From the NCBI GenBank assembly GCA_003561665.1, contig PWVY01000133.1, positions 1 through 14,476 of the forward strand: a stretch of 14,476 nucleotides of DNA. Reading direction: 5' to 3'. The notes beneath the pieces were generated by a model. It searched no databases, was not told the origin of the DNA, and worked only from the letters and a program-made list of their open reading frames with translations. This document shows, piece after piece, positions 1 to 7,305 of this stretch (its first letter is position 1; the number at the start of each line of letters is the position of its first letter). The position numbers were made by a program, and so were the translations under genes. The DNA is from Thermoplasmata archaeon (lineage in GTDB: Archaea > Thermoplasmatota > SW-10-69-26).

Positions 1-96
1 GGGAACATCCGAGAAGACCTGACGTTCGATGCGGTCCTGGACGAAGTCTGGCGCGATGAGATGCACCAAGTAGCGATGAGCGTCTTGGAGCGATAG
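1..96 (+). CDS. atpE: A-type ATP synthase subunit E, C-terminal fragment
   Basis: Frame 1 is open from the first base to a TAG at 94-96 and gives the last 31 residues of a protein whose 5' part lies outside the window. The tail contains N-I-R-E-D-L-T-F and then an acidic amphipathic stretch (VLDEVWRDEM), which resembles the end of archaeal subunit E, where a short 'NTFEARLE..' type segment precedes the final helix. Subunit E forms, with subunit H, the peripheral stalk that stops the A3B3 head from rotating. Its place directly before atpC matches the E-C-F-A-B-D order of euryarchaeal operons, and the stop codon touches the start region of atpC. The call depends on this position as much as on the short sequence. 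Confidence 0.8.
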   Translation, partial: GNIREDLTFDAVLDEVWRDEMHQVAMSVLER

Positions 97-98
97 TG

Positions 99-1154
99 AT
101 GACGCGCGCGGGCTCCTTTGGTTTGGACCCAATCACGCAAGGAACCTCGAACTACCCGTATGTTACGGCCCGGATTCGGTCCCTGAAGACGCATCTGCTT
201 GGGGCTGAGGAGTACCCCAAGCTTATCGCTCGAGACGTTCACGAGATCGCGCGCCGCCTTGAAGAAGGGCAATACAAGCGGGCGGTCAACGACCTTTCGA
301 GCACGTACGACGGGGCTCAACTCATCGAGCGGGCCACGCAACGTCAGATGGGCGACGAGTTCCGCCGGATCCTCTCATGGTGCAGAGGGGAACCGCGCGC
401 GCTCCTGGGCCTTTACTTCGAACGGTTCACGGTCAGCAACATCAAGACCCTGCTTCGGGGCATGCACGCTGGCGCCGACCGAGAGGATATCGAGAACGCG
501 TTGATCCCTTCAGGCCTCCTCGATGCCACCGAATGGGAGCCTGCGTTGAACACGGACAGTTTCGAGGCGTGCTTGGATGCGCTGCCTCGGACCCGATATA
601 CGCCCATCCTTGGGGGCCTGGCGGATGAACGGTTGCCCGTGGTTGAGAACGCGCTTGATAGGGCCTACTACGAAGGGCTTGTGGAGGCGATCGACACCGA
701 GAAACGATCCCACCAAGCCCTCGTCCGGTTCCTACGCCGCGAGATCGATGTCGTGAACCTCAAGCTCCTGCTTCGCACGAAACACTCCAACGTCGAGCCC
801 GGCCCCCTCGTGCCCAGGGGGGATCGGGTTACGACGAAACACGCTGAACGGATCCAAGCCGCAGATTGGTCCGAGGTTCCCGAGATCGTGGACGAGATCA
901 GTTTCGGGGACGTGCTCCGGCCTGCGTTGGAAACGTACCTTGAGACGCGCGACTTGAACACGTTGACCACGGTCTTAGAGCACCTTCACATCGAGGCCGC
1001 CGACGAGTTCGGCTTCCGTTACCCGCTTAGCATCATCCCGCTCATCGAGTACGTGCTGCGCAAACAAATCGAAGTGAACCGACTTCGCATGATCGCGTTC
1101 GGGAAACAGACCGGGTTGTCCCGCGACGAGATCGAGGAATTGATCGGGTTGTGA
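99..1154 (+). CDS. atpC: A-type ATP synthase subunit C
   Basis: This 351-residue protein is of the V-ATPase d / AC39 family and of normal family length. Subunit C is a soluble funnel-shaped protein that couples the central rotor stalk (D and F) to the membrane c-ring. The N-terminus (NYPYVTARIRSLKTHLL) matches the usual 'Y.YVTARVR..K..LL' opening, and the repeated pattern of an N-[IV]-K-x-LLR motif (NIKTLLRG, then NLKLLLRT) is typical of the three-fold helical repeat. ATG at 99 is chosen, with GGAG at 87-90 eight bases upstream; a GTG at 96 overlaps the atpE stop by one base and is the alternative, adding one residue. The gene ends 6 nt before atpF. Confidence 0.93.
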   Translation: MTRAGSFGLDPITQGTSNYPYVTARIRSLKTHLLGAEEYPKLIARDVHEIARRLEEGQYKRAVNDLSSTYDGAQLIERATQRQMGDEFRRILSWCRGEPRALLGLYFERFTVSNIKTLLRGMHAGADREDIENALIPSGLLDATEWEPALNTDSFEACLDALPRTRYTPILGGLADERLPVVENALDRAYYEGLVEAIDTEKRSHQALVRFLRREIDVVNLKLLLRTKHSNVEPGPLVPRGDRVTTKHAERIQAADWSEVPEIVDEISFGDVLRPALETYLETRDLNTLTTVLEHLHIEAADEFGFRYPLSIIPLIEYVLRKQIEVNRLRMIAFGKQTGLSRDEIEELIGL

Positions 1155-1160
1155 GGAAAC

Positions 1161-1469
1161 ATGGACGAGAAACAGCTCGCGGCGATTGGCCCCGAGGATT
1201 TCGTGCTCGGGTTCCAGCTCGCAGGCGTAGATGAAGCCCGCGTCACCACGCCTGAGACCTTCCAGGAGAAGGTCTCAGACCTCATCAACGAGGAGCATGT
1301 GGGCATCATCATCGCACGGCACGAAGACGTGGACGCCCTTCCCCCCAAGCTAAGGGACGAAGTATCCAAGAGCGTGGACCCGGTCGTTATCCAGCTCGGT
1401 GGAGAAGCTGGAGAAGGGCTCAGAGACAAGATTCGAAGCGCGATCGGTATCGACCTTATGCGACAGTGA
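1161..1469 (+). CDS. atpF: A-type ATP synthase subunit F
   Basis: This 102-residue protein has the family's usual length. Subunit F binds subunit D in the central rotor stalk and is a small Rossmann-like protein. Visible family features are the opening [14 protein letters not shown] (usually 'G..D.V.GF.LAG'), the central strand [15 protein letters not shown], and the end [18 protein letters not shown] at 1153-1156 lies 4 nt before the ATG. Its stop is 4 nt upstream of the preferred atpA start, consistent with co-transcription and translational coupling. Confidence 0.95.
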   Translation: MDEKQLAAIGPEDFVLGFQLAGVDEARVTTPETFQEKVSDLINEEHVGIIIARHEDVDALPPKLRDEVSKSVDPVVIQLGGEAGEGLRDKIRSAIGIDLMRQ

Positions 1470-1473
1470 TCAC

Positions 1474-3231
1474 ATGGCCATGGCAGAACAAGAGACCAAG
1501 ACCGCCGGCAGCGTGAAACGTGTCGCCGGACCGGTCGTCACCGCGACCGGCCTCACCAGTCGGATGTACGACGTCGTGTACGTTGGCGATGAAGGCCTCA
1601 TGGGTGAGGTCATCGAGATCGAAGGTGAAGACACCATCATCCAAGTGTACGAGGACACCGCCGGCATCCAGCCGGGGGAGCCCGTGCGCGAGACCGGGAA
1701 CCCTCTCACCGTGGAGCTGGGCCCCGGGCTTTTGACGAGCATCTACGACGGGATCCAGCGCCCCTTGAACGTTCTCCGGGACGCGATGGGGGACTTCATC
1801 GATCGAGGTGTCAGCGCGCCCGGCATCGATCACGACAAGACCTGGGATTTCACGCCCACCGTGAGCCCTGGCGACAACGTGAGCGAAGGCGAGGTCATCG
1901 GGACCGTTCCTGAAACGGCCAGCATCGACCACAAAGTCCTCGTCCCCCCCGGCGTGAGCGGGACGGTTGAGGAGATCAACGAGGGCTCCTTCACGGTGGA
2001 CGACACCGTGTGCCTCCTTGAGGATGGCACCGAGATCAGCATGCTTCAAGAATGGCCTGTGCGGCAGGCTCGACCGTATGAAGAGAAAAAGCAACCCACG
2101 GTCCCTCTCGTGACAGGGCAACGCATCCTGGACGGATTGTTCCCTGTAGCGAAAGGCGGCACCGCCGCGATCCCTGGCCCCTTCGGCAGCGGGAAAACGG
2201 TCACGCAACAATCCCTCGCCAAGTGGTCCGACGCCGACATCGTCGTGTACATCGGGTGCGGAGAGCGTGGCAACGAGATGACGGAGGTTCTCAAGGAGTT
2301 CCCTGAACTTGAGGACCCGCAAACAGGGAACCCCCTCATGGACCGGACCGTCCTCATCGCGAACACGAGCAACATGCCCGTGGCCGCGCGTGAGTCCAGC
2401 ATCTACACCGGGATCACGATCGCGGAGTATTACCGCGATCAAGGATACAGCGTGGCTTTGATGGCCGACTCGACCAGCCGATGGGCCGAAGCCATGCGTG
2501 AGATCTCCAGCCGATTGGAAGAGATGCCCGGCGAGGAAGGGTACCCCGCGTACCTGGCCGCTCGCTTAGCCGAGTTCTACGAGCGCGCCGGGCGCGTTGA
2601 AACCCACCACGGAGAGGAAGGATCCATCACCGTGATCGGGGCCGTCTCCCCGCCTGGAGGCGACTTCAGCGAGCCCGTCACGCAGAACACGCTGCGCATC
2701 GTGAAGGTGTTCTGGGCGCTGGACAGTGACTTGGCGCAACGGCGACACTTCCCGGCCATCAACTGGTTGGACAGTTACTCCCTGTACGAAGACACGCTTA
2801 AGGATTGGTTCAGCGAGAACGTCAGCGAGGACTTCACGGAGCTACGCGCCAGCGCCATGGACACGCTTCAAGAGGAAAGCGAACTCGAGGACATCGTGCA
2901 ACTGGTGGGAAGCGACGCCCTGCCCGAAGACCAGCAAGTCACCCTCGAGGTCGCGCGCTTGTACCGGGAAGTGTTCCTTCAACAGAACGCCTTCCACCCT
3001 GTCGACACGTACAGCGAACCGGCCAAAACGCACAAACTGCTCACGGCCATCGACCGGTTCGAGACGCTGGCTCGCGACGCGCTTGAAGCCGGCGCCACCG
3101 TGGAAGAGATCAACCGGACGCAAGCCAAAGCCGCGTTGGCTCAATCCCGCTACGAGGAAGACTTCGATGCCGCGTTCGAGGACGTGATGGACCAGATGGA
3201 AGCTGAATTCGAAGAGATCGGAGGTGCCTGA
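1474..3231 (+). CDS. atpA: A-type ATP synthase catalytic subunit A
   Basis: This is the catalytic, nucleotide-hydrolysing/synthesising subunit of the A3B3 hexamer, 585 residues, normal for archaeal AtpA. The order seen is an N-terminal beta-barrel (about 15-80), the non-homologous 'bulge' region specific to A/V-type A subunits (about 115-190), the nucleotide-binding domain with Walker A GPFGSGKT (235-242), the GCGERGNE loop (261-268) and the Walker B region ALMADSTSR (Asp332), then the signature [10 protein letters not shown] (427-436) and a C-terminal helical domain. No intein interrupts the P-loop, a known insertion site in some archaea. The longest open frame starts at 1399 inside atpF, but the homologous N-terminus ([16 protein letters not shown]) begins shortly after ATG 1474; ATG 1480 is an alternative. 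No clear Shine-Dalgarno is seen, so translation may couple to atpF. Confidence 0.97.
   Translation: MAMAEQETKTAGSVKRVAGPVVTATGLTSRMYDVVYVGDEGLMGEVIEIEGEDTIIQVYEDTAGIQPGEPVRETGNPLTVELGPGLLTSIYDGIQRPLNVLRDAMGDFIDRGVSAPGIDHDKTWDFTPTVSPGDNVSEGEVIGTVPETASIDHKVLVPPGVSGTVEEINEGSFTVDDTVCLLEDGTEISMLQEWPVRQARPYEEKKQPTVPLVTGQRILDGLFPVAKGGTAAIPGPFGSGKTVTQQSLAKWSDADIVVYIGCGERGNEMTEVLKEFPELEDPQTGNPLMDRTVLIANTSNMPVAARESSIYTGITIAEYYRDQGYSVALMADSTSRWAEAMREISSRLEEMPGEEGYPAYLAARLAEFYERAGRVETHHGEEGSITVIGAVSPPGGDFSEPVTQNTLRIVKVFWALDSDLAQRRHFPAINWLDSYSLYEDTLKDWFSENVSEDFTELRASAMDTLQEESELEDIVQLVGSDALPEDQQVTLEVARLYREVFLQQNAFHPVDTYSEPAKTHKLLTAIDRFETLARDALEAGATVEEINRTQAKAALAQSRYEEDFDAAFEDVMDQMEAEFEEIGGA
3220..3226 (+). 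promoter_or_regulatory. Strong Shine-Dalgarno for atpB
   Basis: GGAGGTG lies at the very end of atpA, 6 nt before the ATG at 3233. It decides the atpB start: the GTG at 3224 that would extend the frame is itself part of this ribosome binding site, so ATG 3233 is the likely initiation codon. Confidence 0.8.
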
Positions 3232-3232
3232 A

Positions 3233-4654
3233 ATGGCCAAGGAATACAAGACGATCAGCGACGTAAGCGGTCCCCTCGTCGTCGTCGAACGAACCGAGCC
3301 CGTGGGGTACAACGAGCTCGTGGAAGTTACGCTCTCCAACGGTGAACGGCGCCGTGGGCAAGTGCTTGAAACGAGCGAAGATTACGTCGCGGTTCAGGTC
3401 TTCGAAGGCACCAGCGGGATCAACCGGGACGCCAGCGTCAAGTTCCTTGGAGAAACCCTCAAACTGCCGGTCAGCAAAGACCTTCTTGGGCGTGTGCTCT
3501 CCGGAAGCGGTGACCCGCTTGACGGGGGCCCTGAGATCGTGCCCGAGGAGCGGTTGGACATCGGCGGCGCCGCGATCAACCCTTGGGCTCGAGAGGAGCC
3601 CAGCGAGTTCATCCAAACCGGTATCAGCACCATCGACGGCATGAACACGCTCGTCCGGGGGCAAAAGCTCCCCATCTTCAGCGCCAGCGGGCTTCCCCAC
3701 AACGAGATCGCGCTTCAGATCGCTCGACAAGCCAAGGTGCGAGGCACCGAGGAAGAGTTCGCTGTGGTGTTCTGCGCGATGGGCATCACGCACGAGGAAA
3801 GCCAACAGTTCATGAACGAGTTCGAGCGAACCGGCGCGTTGGAACGCGCCGTCGTGTTCCTCAACCTCGCCGATGACCCCGCCATCGAGCGCATGATCAC
3901 GCCCCGGCTGGCCCTCACCGCGGCCGAATACCTCGCCTACGAGCACGACTATCACACGCTCGTGATCCTCACGGACATGACCAACTATTGTGAGGCGCTT
4001 CGACAGATCGGTGCCGCTCGCGAGGAGGTCCCCGGACGCCGTGGGTACCCTGGGTACATGTACACGGACCTGGCCATGCTTTACGAACGGGCTGGGGCCA
4101 TCGAAGGCCGTGATGGAACGATCACGCAGATGCCCATCCTCACGATGCCCGGAGGGGACATCACGCACCCCATCCCGGACTTGACCGGGTACATCACGGA
4201 AGGGCAACTCGTCGTTGAGCGGGACCTTCACCAGAAGGGCATTTACCCCCCCATCAACGTGCTTCCCAGCCTCTCCCGGCTGATGAACGCCGGGATCGGC
4301 GAAGGCCTCACGCGCGAGGATCACAAAGGCGTCAGCGACCAATGCTACGCCGGGTACGCGGAAGGGAAAGACCTTCGCGGGCTTGTGAACATCGTTGGAG
4401 AGGAAGCTCTCAGCGAGCGAGACAAGCAGTTCTTGCACTTCGCAGACCGGTTCGAGGACCGTTTCGTTCGTCAAGGCCGCGAAGAGGATCGAAGCATCGA
4501 AGACACCCTTGAGATCGGATGGGACCTGCTCTCTGATCTTCCGCGAAGCGCGCTCACGCGCATCGACAACGAGATCATCGACAAGTTCCACCCGGACGAA
4601 CAGGGTGGCGCCGAAGCTGAAACCGAGAAGGAAGCCACGCCCACTGGAGCCTGA
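3233..4654 (+). CDS. atpB: A-type ATP synthase regulatory subunit B
   Basis: This non-catalytic nucleotide-binding subunit alternates with subunit A in the head; it has 473 residues, close to the family norm. It shows [15 protein letters not shown] at the N-terminus, the degenerate P-loop SASGLPHNE (about 150-158) where catalytic subunits have Gxxxx[17 protein letters not shown] in the nucleotide-binding core, the [13 protein letters not shown] segment, and the signature [10 protein letters not shown]. The absence of the Walker Lys-Thr is normal for B subunits and separates this gene from atpA. It starts 1 nt after the atpA stop behind a strong ribosome binding site. The last 20 or so residues are rich in Glu, Ala and Thr and poorly conserved. 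Confidence 0.97.
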   Translation: MAKEYKTISDVSGPLVVVERTEPVGYNELVEVTLSNGERRRGQVLETSEDYVAVQVFEGTSGINRDASVKFLGETLKLPVSKDLLGRVLSGSGDPLDGGPEIVPEERLDIGGAAINPWAREEPSEFIQTGISTIDGMNTLVRGQKLPIFSASGLPHNEIALQIARQAKVRGTEEEFAVVFCAMGITHEESQQFMNEFERTGALERAVVFLNLADDPAIERMITPRLALTAAEYLAYEHDYHTLVILTDMTNYCEALRQIGAAREEVPGRRGYPGYMYTDLAMLYERAGAIEGRDGTITQMPILTMPGGDITHPIPDLTGYITEGQLVVERDLHQKGIYPPINVLPSLSRLMNAGIGEGLTREDHKGVSDQCYAGYAEGKDLRGLVNIVGEEALSERDKQFLHFADRFEDRFVRQGREEDRSIEDTLEIGWDLLSDLPRSALTRIDNEIIDKFHPDEQGGAEAETEKEATPTGA

Positions 4655-4657
4655 CCT

Positions 4658-5308
4658 ATGGACCCTAAGGACGTCAAGCCCACCCGGATGGAACTGCTCG
4701 ACATCAAGGACAAGATCGAGCTTTCCTCGAAGGGTCATGAACTCTTGAAGATGAAGCGTGACGGGCTCATCATCGAGTTCATGGATCTGCTTGACGAAGC
4801 CCAAGACGCCATGGGTGATCTTGTGGAGTCCCACAAGAACGCCTCTCGGACGCTTGCCATCGCGCAAGCGGTGGAAGGTTCCATCCCGATCAAAAGCGCT
4901 GCGTTGGCGATCGAAAACGCGCCTCGGCTTCGCACCGGGACCAAGAACATCATGGGCGTCGTGGTGCCCGAGATCCATGGGGACGATGTGCACACGAAGC
5001 TGGACGAGCGCTCGTACGGGACGATCGGTACAAGCCCCCGCATCGATGCGGCGGTGGACGCCTTCGAGGATCTCTTGGACGCGATCATCCGAGCAGCCGA
5101 GCTGGAAACGGCTCTTCGGAAGCTCCTGGACGAGATCGAGAGCACGAAACGGCGCGTCAACGCGTTGGAGTTCCGCGTCATCCCGAACCTGGAGCAGGCC
5201 CGGGACTTCATCGAGTTCCGGCTTGAGGAGCAAGAGCGCGAGGAAACGTTCCGTTTGAAAAAGATCAAAGAGAAGAAAGAAGCCGAGGCCAAAGAAGCCC
5301 GAAGCTAA
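4658..5308 (+). CDS. atpD: A-type ATP synthase subunit D (central stalk)
   Basis: This 216-residue protein is the central rotor shaft that turns inside the A3B3 head. The N-terminus (DVKPTRMELLDIKDKIELS, then GHELLKMKRDGLI.EF) is the hallmark of the family. The middle holds the short globular part with MGVVVPEI, followed by a long C-terminal helix (about 130-216) rich in Glu, Lys and Arg that pairs with the N-terminal helix as a coiled coil. It begins 3 nt after the atpB stop and is the last recognisable gene of the operon here; no further atp gene follows, since the next gene is on the opposite strand. Confidence 0.95.
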   Translation: MDPKDVKPTRMELLDIKDKIELSSKGHELLKMKRDGLIIEFMDLLDEAQDAMGDLVESHKNASRTLAIAQAVEGSIPIKSAALAIENAPRLRTGTKNIMGVVVPEIHGDDVHTKLDERSYGTIGTSPRIDAAVDAFEDLLDAIIRAAELETALRKLLDEIESTKRRVNALEFRVIPNLEQARDFIEFRLEEQEREETFRLKKIKEKKEAEAKEARS

Positions 5309-5560
5309 ACCACAAGCCGTTCGTGCCTTGGCAACACGCGGGCCCCTTTTGCTCTCTGGACCTCCTCCCAGGTTACGTGCTGTTTCTACGTAGCCGATGC
5401 TAATCGACCTCATGGGGATCTTTGAGATGAAGACGTCCTCCTTCGTCGTCCAGCTCACCGTGCCGTAGCGAAAGGCCCTCGAGTGGGGGGGGTGTGCTAT
5501 CGTTGATAGGGCAGCTTTGGTCCCCGCTCGTATCGCACGGAACCGGTTGCTTGTCAGGCT
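5309..5560. other. Convergent intergenic region atpD / desaturase
   Basis: This 252-nt gap lies between two convergent genes, so no gene promoter is required in it. No tRNA, rRNA or conserved ORF is recognised. Visible structure is limited: a small stem TGCC-TT-GGCA (5324-5333), then GGGCCC and a T4 run (5340-5350) that could mark the end of the atp transcript; an 8-bp palindrome CTACGTAG (5386-5393); a run of eight G (5485-5492); and a short stem CTATC-GTT-GATAG (5497-5509). An unassigned ncRNA cannot be excluded. Confidence 0.5.
5340..5350 (+). terminator. Possible weak terminator of the atp operon
   Basis: GGGCCCC is followed by a run of four T about 35 nt after the atpD stop. Archaeal RNA polymerase terminates mainly at U-runs, so this is the best candidate in the gap, but four T is short and the assignment is tentative. 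Confidence 0.25.
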
Positions 5561-6439
5561 TCAAACCCGGCGCCGGTTGCGGGTTTCTTCATCCGGCATC
5601 CAAACATCCCAAACGAGGCCCACTTTCTCGAGGATACGGATCGTCCACCGTCCAGGGTCGACCTGGTACCATGCATGGCCCAGGAACGCGGCTCGGGGGA
5701 ACGCGTGATGGTTGTTGTGCCAGCCTTCCCCGAAGCCAAGGAGGGCCACGATCACGTTGTTGCGGGCTTCGTCCGTGGTCTCGTAAGGACGAGCGCCGAA
5801 CATGTGAGAGATGCTGTTCACGCTCCAGGTGATATGGTGGCCCATGAACACGCGCACGAACCCACCCCAGAGAAGGCCCGACCAAGCTCCGTTCAAGGTC
5901 CCCGCCCAGAGGCCCCCGATGAGCGCTGGAAGCACGAACGTTCCCACAGCGAAAGCGGGCCATAGGTGCCCAATGCGGCGGACGATCGGGTCCTCATTGA
6001 GGGCATCGTGAACGGGCCCGGATCGGACGAGGCGATCACGTAGCATCCATCCGATGTGTGCATGCCAGAAGCCTCGAAGAGGACTATGAGGGTCTTCTTC
6101 TTCGTCTGCGTGAGCGTGATGGCGTTTGTGCGTTGCTGCCCAATCTGCGGGTTTCCCCTGCAAGGCTAGGGATCCAAGAGAGAGAAGGATAACCTTCACA
6201 ACGGGATGAGCATCGAAGGCCCCGTGGGTGAGCATCCGGTGGAAGCCCACGCTGATCGAGAGCCCGGTGATTCCCCAGAGCCCGAGGAGCAGAAGGACTT
6301 CCATCCATCCCACACCGCGGCCCCAGAAGGAGGCGATCGCCCATACGGTCAAACCGAAGGGGACGATCACGATGAAGAGGGTAACGGCTTTCGTCCACCA
6401 GGGGTCTTCGTGGAATGGAAGGGGCTCCTCTTCGGTCAA
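5561..6439 (-). CDS. Membrane fatty acid desaturase (acyl-CoA/delta-9 type)
   Basis: This 292-residue integral membrane di-iron enzyme would insert a cis double bond into an acyl chain using O2 and two electrons. All three histidine boxes are present: HRMLTH (67-72), HKRHH (104-108) and HNNHH (241-245), plus the extra motif NSISHMFGARPY with His212 that also binds iron in stearoyl-CoA desaturases. Hydrophobic segments flank the boxes (about 18-38, 46-65, 80-95, 160-200), as in the family. No fused cytochrome b5 or ferredoxin domain is visible, so the electron donor must be separate. Start: a TGA lies two codons upstream, so TTG at 6439 is the first usable start; a weak GGTG precedes it. It is divergent from an HxlR-type regulator. 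Such enzymes are common in bacteria and eukaryotes and unexpected beside archaeal genes; acquisition by transfer is inferred, not shown. Confidence 0.92.
   Translation of the reverse strand: MTEEEPLPFHEDPWWTKAVTLFIVIVPFGLTVWAIASFWGRGVGWMEVLLLLGLWGITGLSISVGFHRMLTHGAFDAHPVVKVILLSLGSLALQGKPADWAATHKRHHAHADEEEDPHSPLRGFWHAHIGWMLRDRLVRSGPVHDALNEDPIVRRIGHLWPAFAVGTFVLPALIGGLWAGTLNGAWSGLLWGGFVRVFMGHHITWSVNSISHMFGARPYETTDEARNNVIVALLGFGEGWHNNHHAFPRAAFLGHAWYQVDPGRWTIRILEKVGLVWDVWMPDEETRNRRRV
5563..5586. repeat. Inverted repeat at the desaturase 3' end
   Basis: AAACCCG (5563-5569) pairs perfectly with CGGGTTT (5580-5586) across a 10-nt GC-rich loop. It covers the last codons and the first base of the stop codon of the desaturase. 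In either transcript direction it is a GC-capped stem without a following U-run, so a processing or stability stem is as likely as a terminator, and chance is possible given the Arg-rich C-terminus. Confidence 0.4.
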
Positions 6440-6506
6440 GTTTCAACACCTATGAGTTCCATTGTGCAACCAAGTACCGGCCTGGCACCAGTTGTCAGCA
6501 CGCAAG

Positions 6507-6513
6507 TATAAAA
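6507..6513 (+). promoter_or_regulatory. TATA box of the HxlR-type regulator gene
   Basis: TATAAAA is centred about 27 nt before the GTG start at 6538, which predicts a transcript starting at or next to the start codon. It is the clearest AT-rich island in the 98-nt gap. Read on the other strand (TTTTATA) it could also serve the divergent desaturase gene with a leader of about 45 nt. Confidence 0.65.
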
Positions 6514-6520
6514 TGACTCT

Positions 6521-6535
6521 CCCTCTTAAGGAGGG
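6521..6535. promoter_or_regulatory. Inverted repeat, candidate operator
   Basis: CCCTC (6521-6525) and GAGGG (6531-6535) are perfect inverted arms around TTAAG, lying between the TATA box and the GTG start of the regulator. The right arm also resembles a Shine-Dalgarno, but it ends only 2 nt from the start codon and probably lies outside the mRNA if transcription begins at about 6537. An autoregulatory operator is the preferred, inferred reading. Confidence 0.4.
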
Positions 6536-6537
6536 TA

Positions 6538-7062
6538 GTGAACGAGGAAGCCCCTGGTGTCGGTCGTGAAAGCACCCTCCCTCCTGACCATGAGAGGGTT
6601 CCGCAAACCAACGAGGAATTGGTCGAGCATTTGGAGGCTTTCTTGGATGAGTTGGCAAGCGGGCATCGGCAACGGATGGAGGAGGTTGTGGCATGGATCA
6701 ACAAGCATGCGGACCTGGATCGGGAGATCGAGGCCAGCGTGGATGTGTTAAGCCCCCTCTTCCAGCGGTGGAGCATCGAGATCTGTTTCGTGTTGCGGAT
6801 GCACGGGGTGCTTCGTTTCAACGAGCTTAAACGGTCGCTGGATGGGATCGGTTCGCGCACGTTGAGCCGTCGGTTGAAGGAGCTTGAAGAGCAAGAGATC
6901 GTGAACCGGGAGGCGTTCGCTGAGGTCCCGGTTCGGGTTGAGTACTCTTTGACGCCGAAGGGGGAGCGGTTCGGTGATCTGATGTTGCCTGTGATCGCGC
7001 ACCTTCGGATGTCTCGCTTGCGTGAGGAAGGGCAGTTGCCGGGTCACGAGGGGGAAGCCTAG
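6538..7062 (+). CDS. HxlR-family winged-helix transcriptional regulator
   Basis: This 174-residue protein ends in an HxlR-type winged helix (about 70-145): RFNELKRSLDGIGSRTLSRR is the helix-turn-helix, then LKELEEQEIVNRE, and the wing with VPVRVEYSLTPKG, which is the family hallmark. HxlR proteins bind short inverted repeats as dimers. Family members are usually 100-130 residues; here an acidic, helical N-terminal extension of about 65 residues precedes the domain (NEELVEHLEAFLDEL and a following helix) and may mediate dimerisation or sensing. There is no conserved N-terminal Cys of the redox/aldehyde-sensing type. The GTG start at 6538 is preferred from the TATA spacing; the next in-frame ATG (6676) would lose most of the extension. 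It is divergent from the desaturase, the likeliest target by position. Confidence 0.88.
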   Translation: MNEEAPGVGRESTLPPDHERVPQTNEELVEHLEAFLDELASGHRQRMEEVVAWINKHADLDREIEASVDVLSPLFQRWSIEICFVLRMHGVLRFNELKRSLDGIGSRTLSRRLKELEEQEIVNREAFAEVPVRVEYSLTPKGERFGDLMLPVIAHLRMSRLREEGQLPGHEGEA

Positions 7063-7277
7063 AGGATCCTCTCGCGGTCCTTGCGTATCAGGTACACGCC
7101 CAGCCCGATGGCGGCCATGCTCAACAGCGCCATGGCGACGCCAAGGGTTTGCAAGAGGACGAGGATGTCGCGGTCTATCCGGTCCTGAAGGGGAGGGTGA
7201 ATGGCCCAGAGAAGCCCGAAGACTAGGAACGGGATGGAGAGGAGCACCAATCGGATCCCGGCTGTTCGTGGCTTCAC
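7059..7277 (-). CDS. Small two-TM membrane protein, unknown function
   Basis: This 72-residue protein has two hydrophobic helices (about 8-27 and 40-64) joined by a short loop with charged residues (HPPLQDRIDRD) and a basic C-terminus (RKDRERIL). The positive ends suggest both termini are cytoplasmic. No family is recognised. GTG at 7277 is the start. An AT-rich island at 7298-7305, centred about 25 nt upstream, could drive its own leaderless transcript, or it may be co-transcribed with the large wHTH membrane protein whose stop is 25 nt upstream. Its stop codon shares the palindrome CTAG with the stop of the convergent regulator gene. That the reading frame fits exactly between its neighbours and encodes clean TM helices supports it as real. 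Confidence 0.7.
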   Translation of the reverse strand: MKPRTAGIRLVLLSIPFLVFGLLWAIHPPLQDRIDRDILVLLQTLGVAMALLSMAAIGLGVYLIRKDRERIL

Positions 7278-7297
7278 GGCGCCCCAAGCGACCTTGC

Positions 7298-7305
7298 ATT
7301 AATTA
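7298..7305 (-). promoter_or_regulatory. TATA-like box for the small membrane protein
   Basis: ATTAATTA is an isolated AT-rich island in GC-rich sequence, centred about 25 nt before the GTG at 7277, and overlaps the TAA stop codon (7303-7305) of the upstream gene. Spacing fits a leaderless transcript. Confidence 0.4.

Noticed and set aside
1399..1473. Upstream extension of atpA into atpF
   Set aside because: The extra 25 residues match no AtpA N-terminus and would overlap atpF by 71 nt; the homologous region begins just after ATG 1474.
1456..2442. A 328-codon minus-strand frame over atpA
   Set aside because: It is antisense to the catalytic subunit gene; the sequence is rich in Gly, Asp, His and Arg as expected from reverse reading of acidic GC-rich coding sequence.
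1..5308. Bacterial Thermus/Deinococcus-type V/A-ATPase operon
   Set aside because: Gene order alone allows it, but the haloarchaeal-like AtpA/AtpB sequences, TATA-spaced starts and archaeosortase-like tail elsewhere in the window favour an archaeon.
3110..5458. A 782-codon open frame on the minus strand across atpB and atpD
   Set aside because: It is fully antisense to two well-recognised ATP synthase genes, starts in the non-coding gap, and its translation shows no family features. Long antisense frames are expected with this GC-rich codon use.
6530..6535. GGAGGG as the Shine-Dalgarno of the HxlR gene
   Set aside because: It ends 2 nt before the GTG, too close for normal initiation, and the TATA position places transcription start after or at it. 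It fits better as an arm of an inverted repeat.
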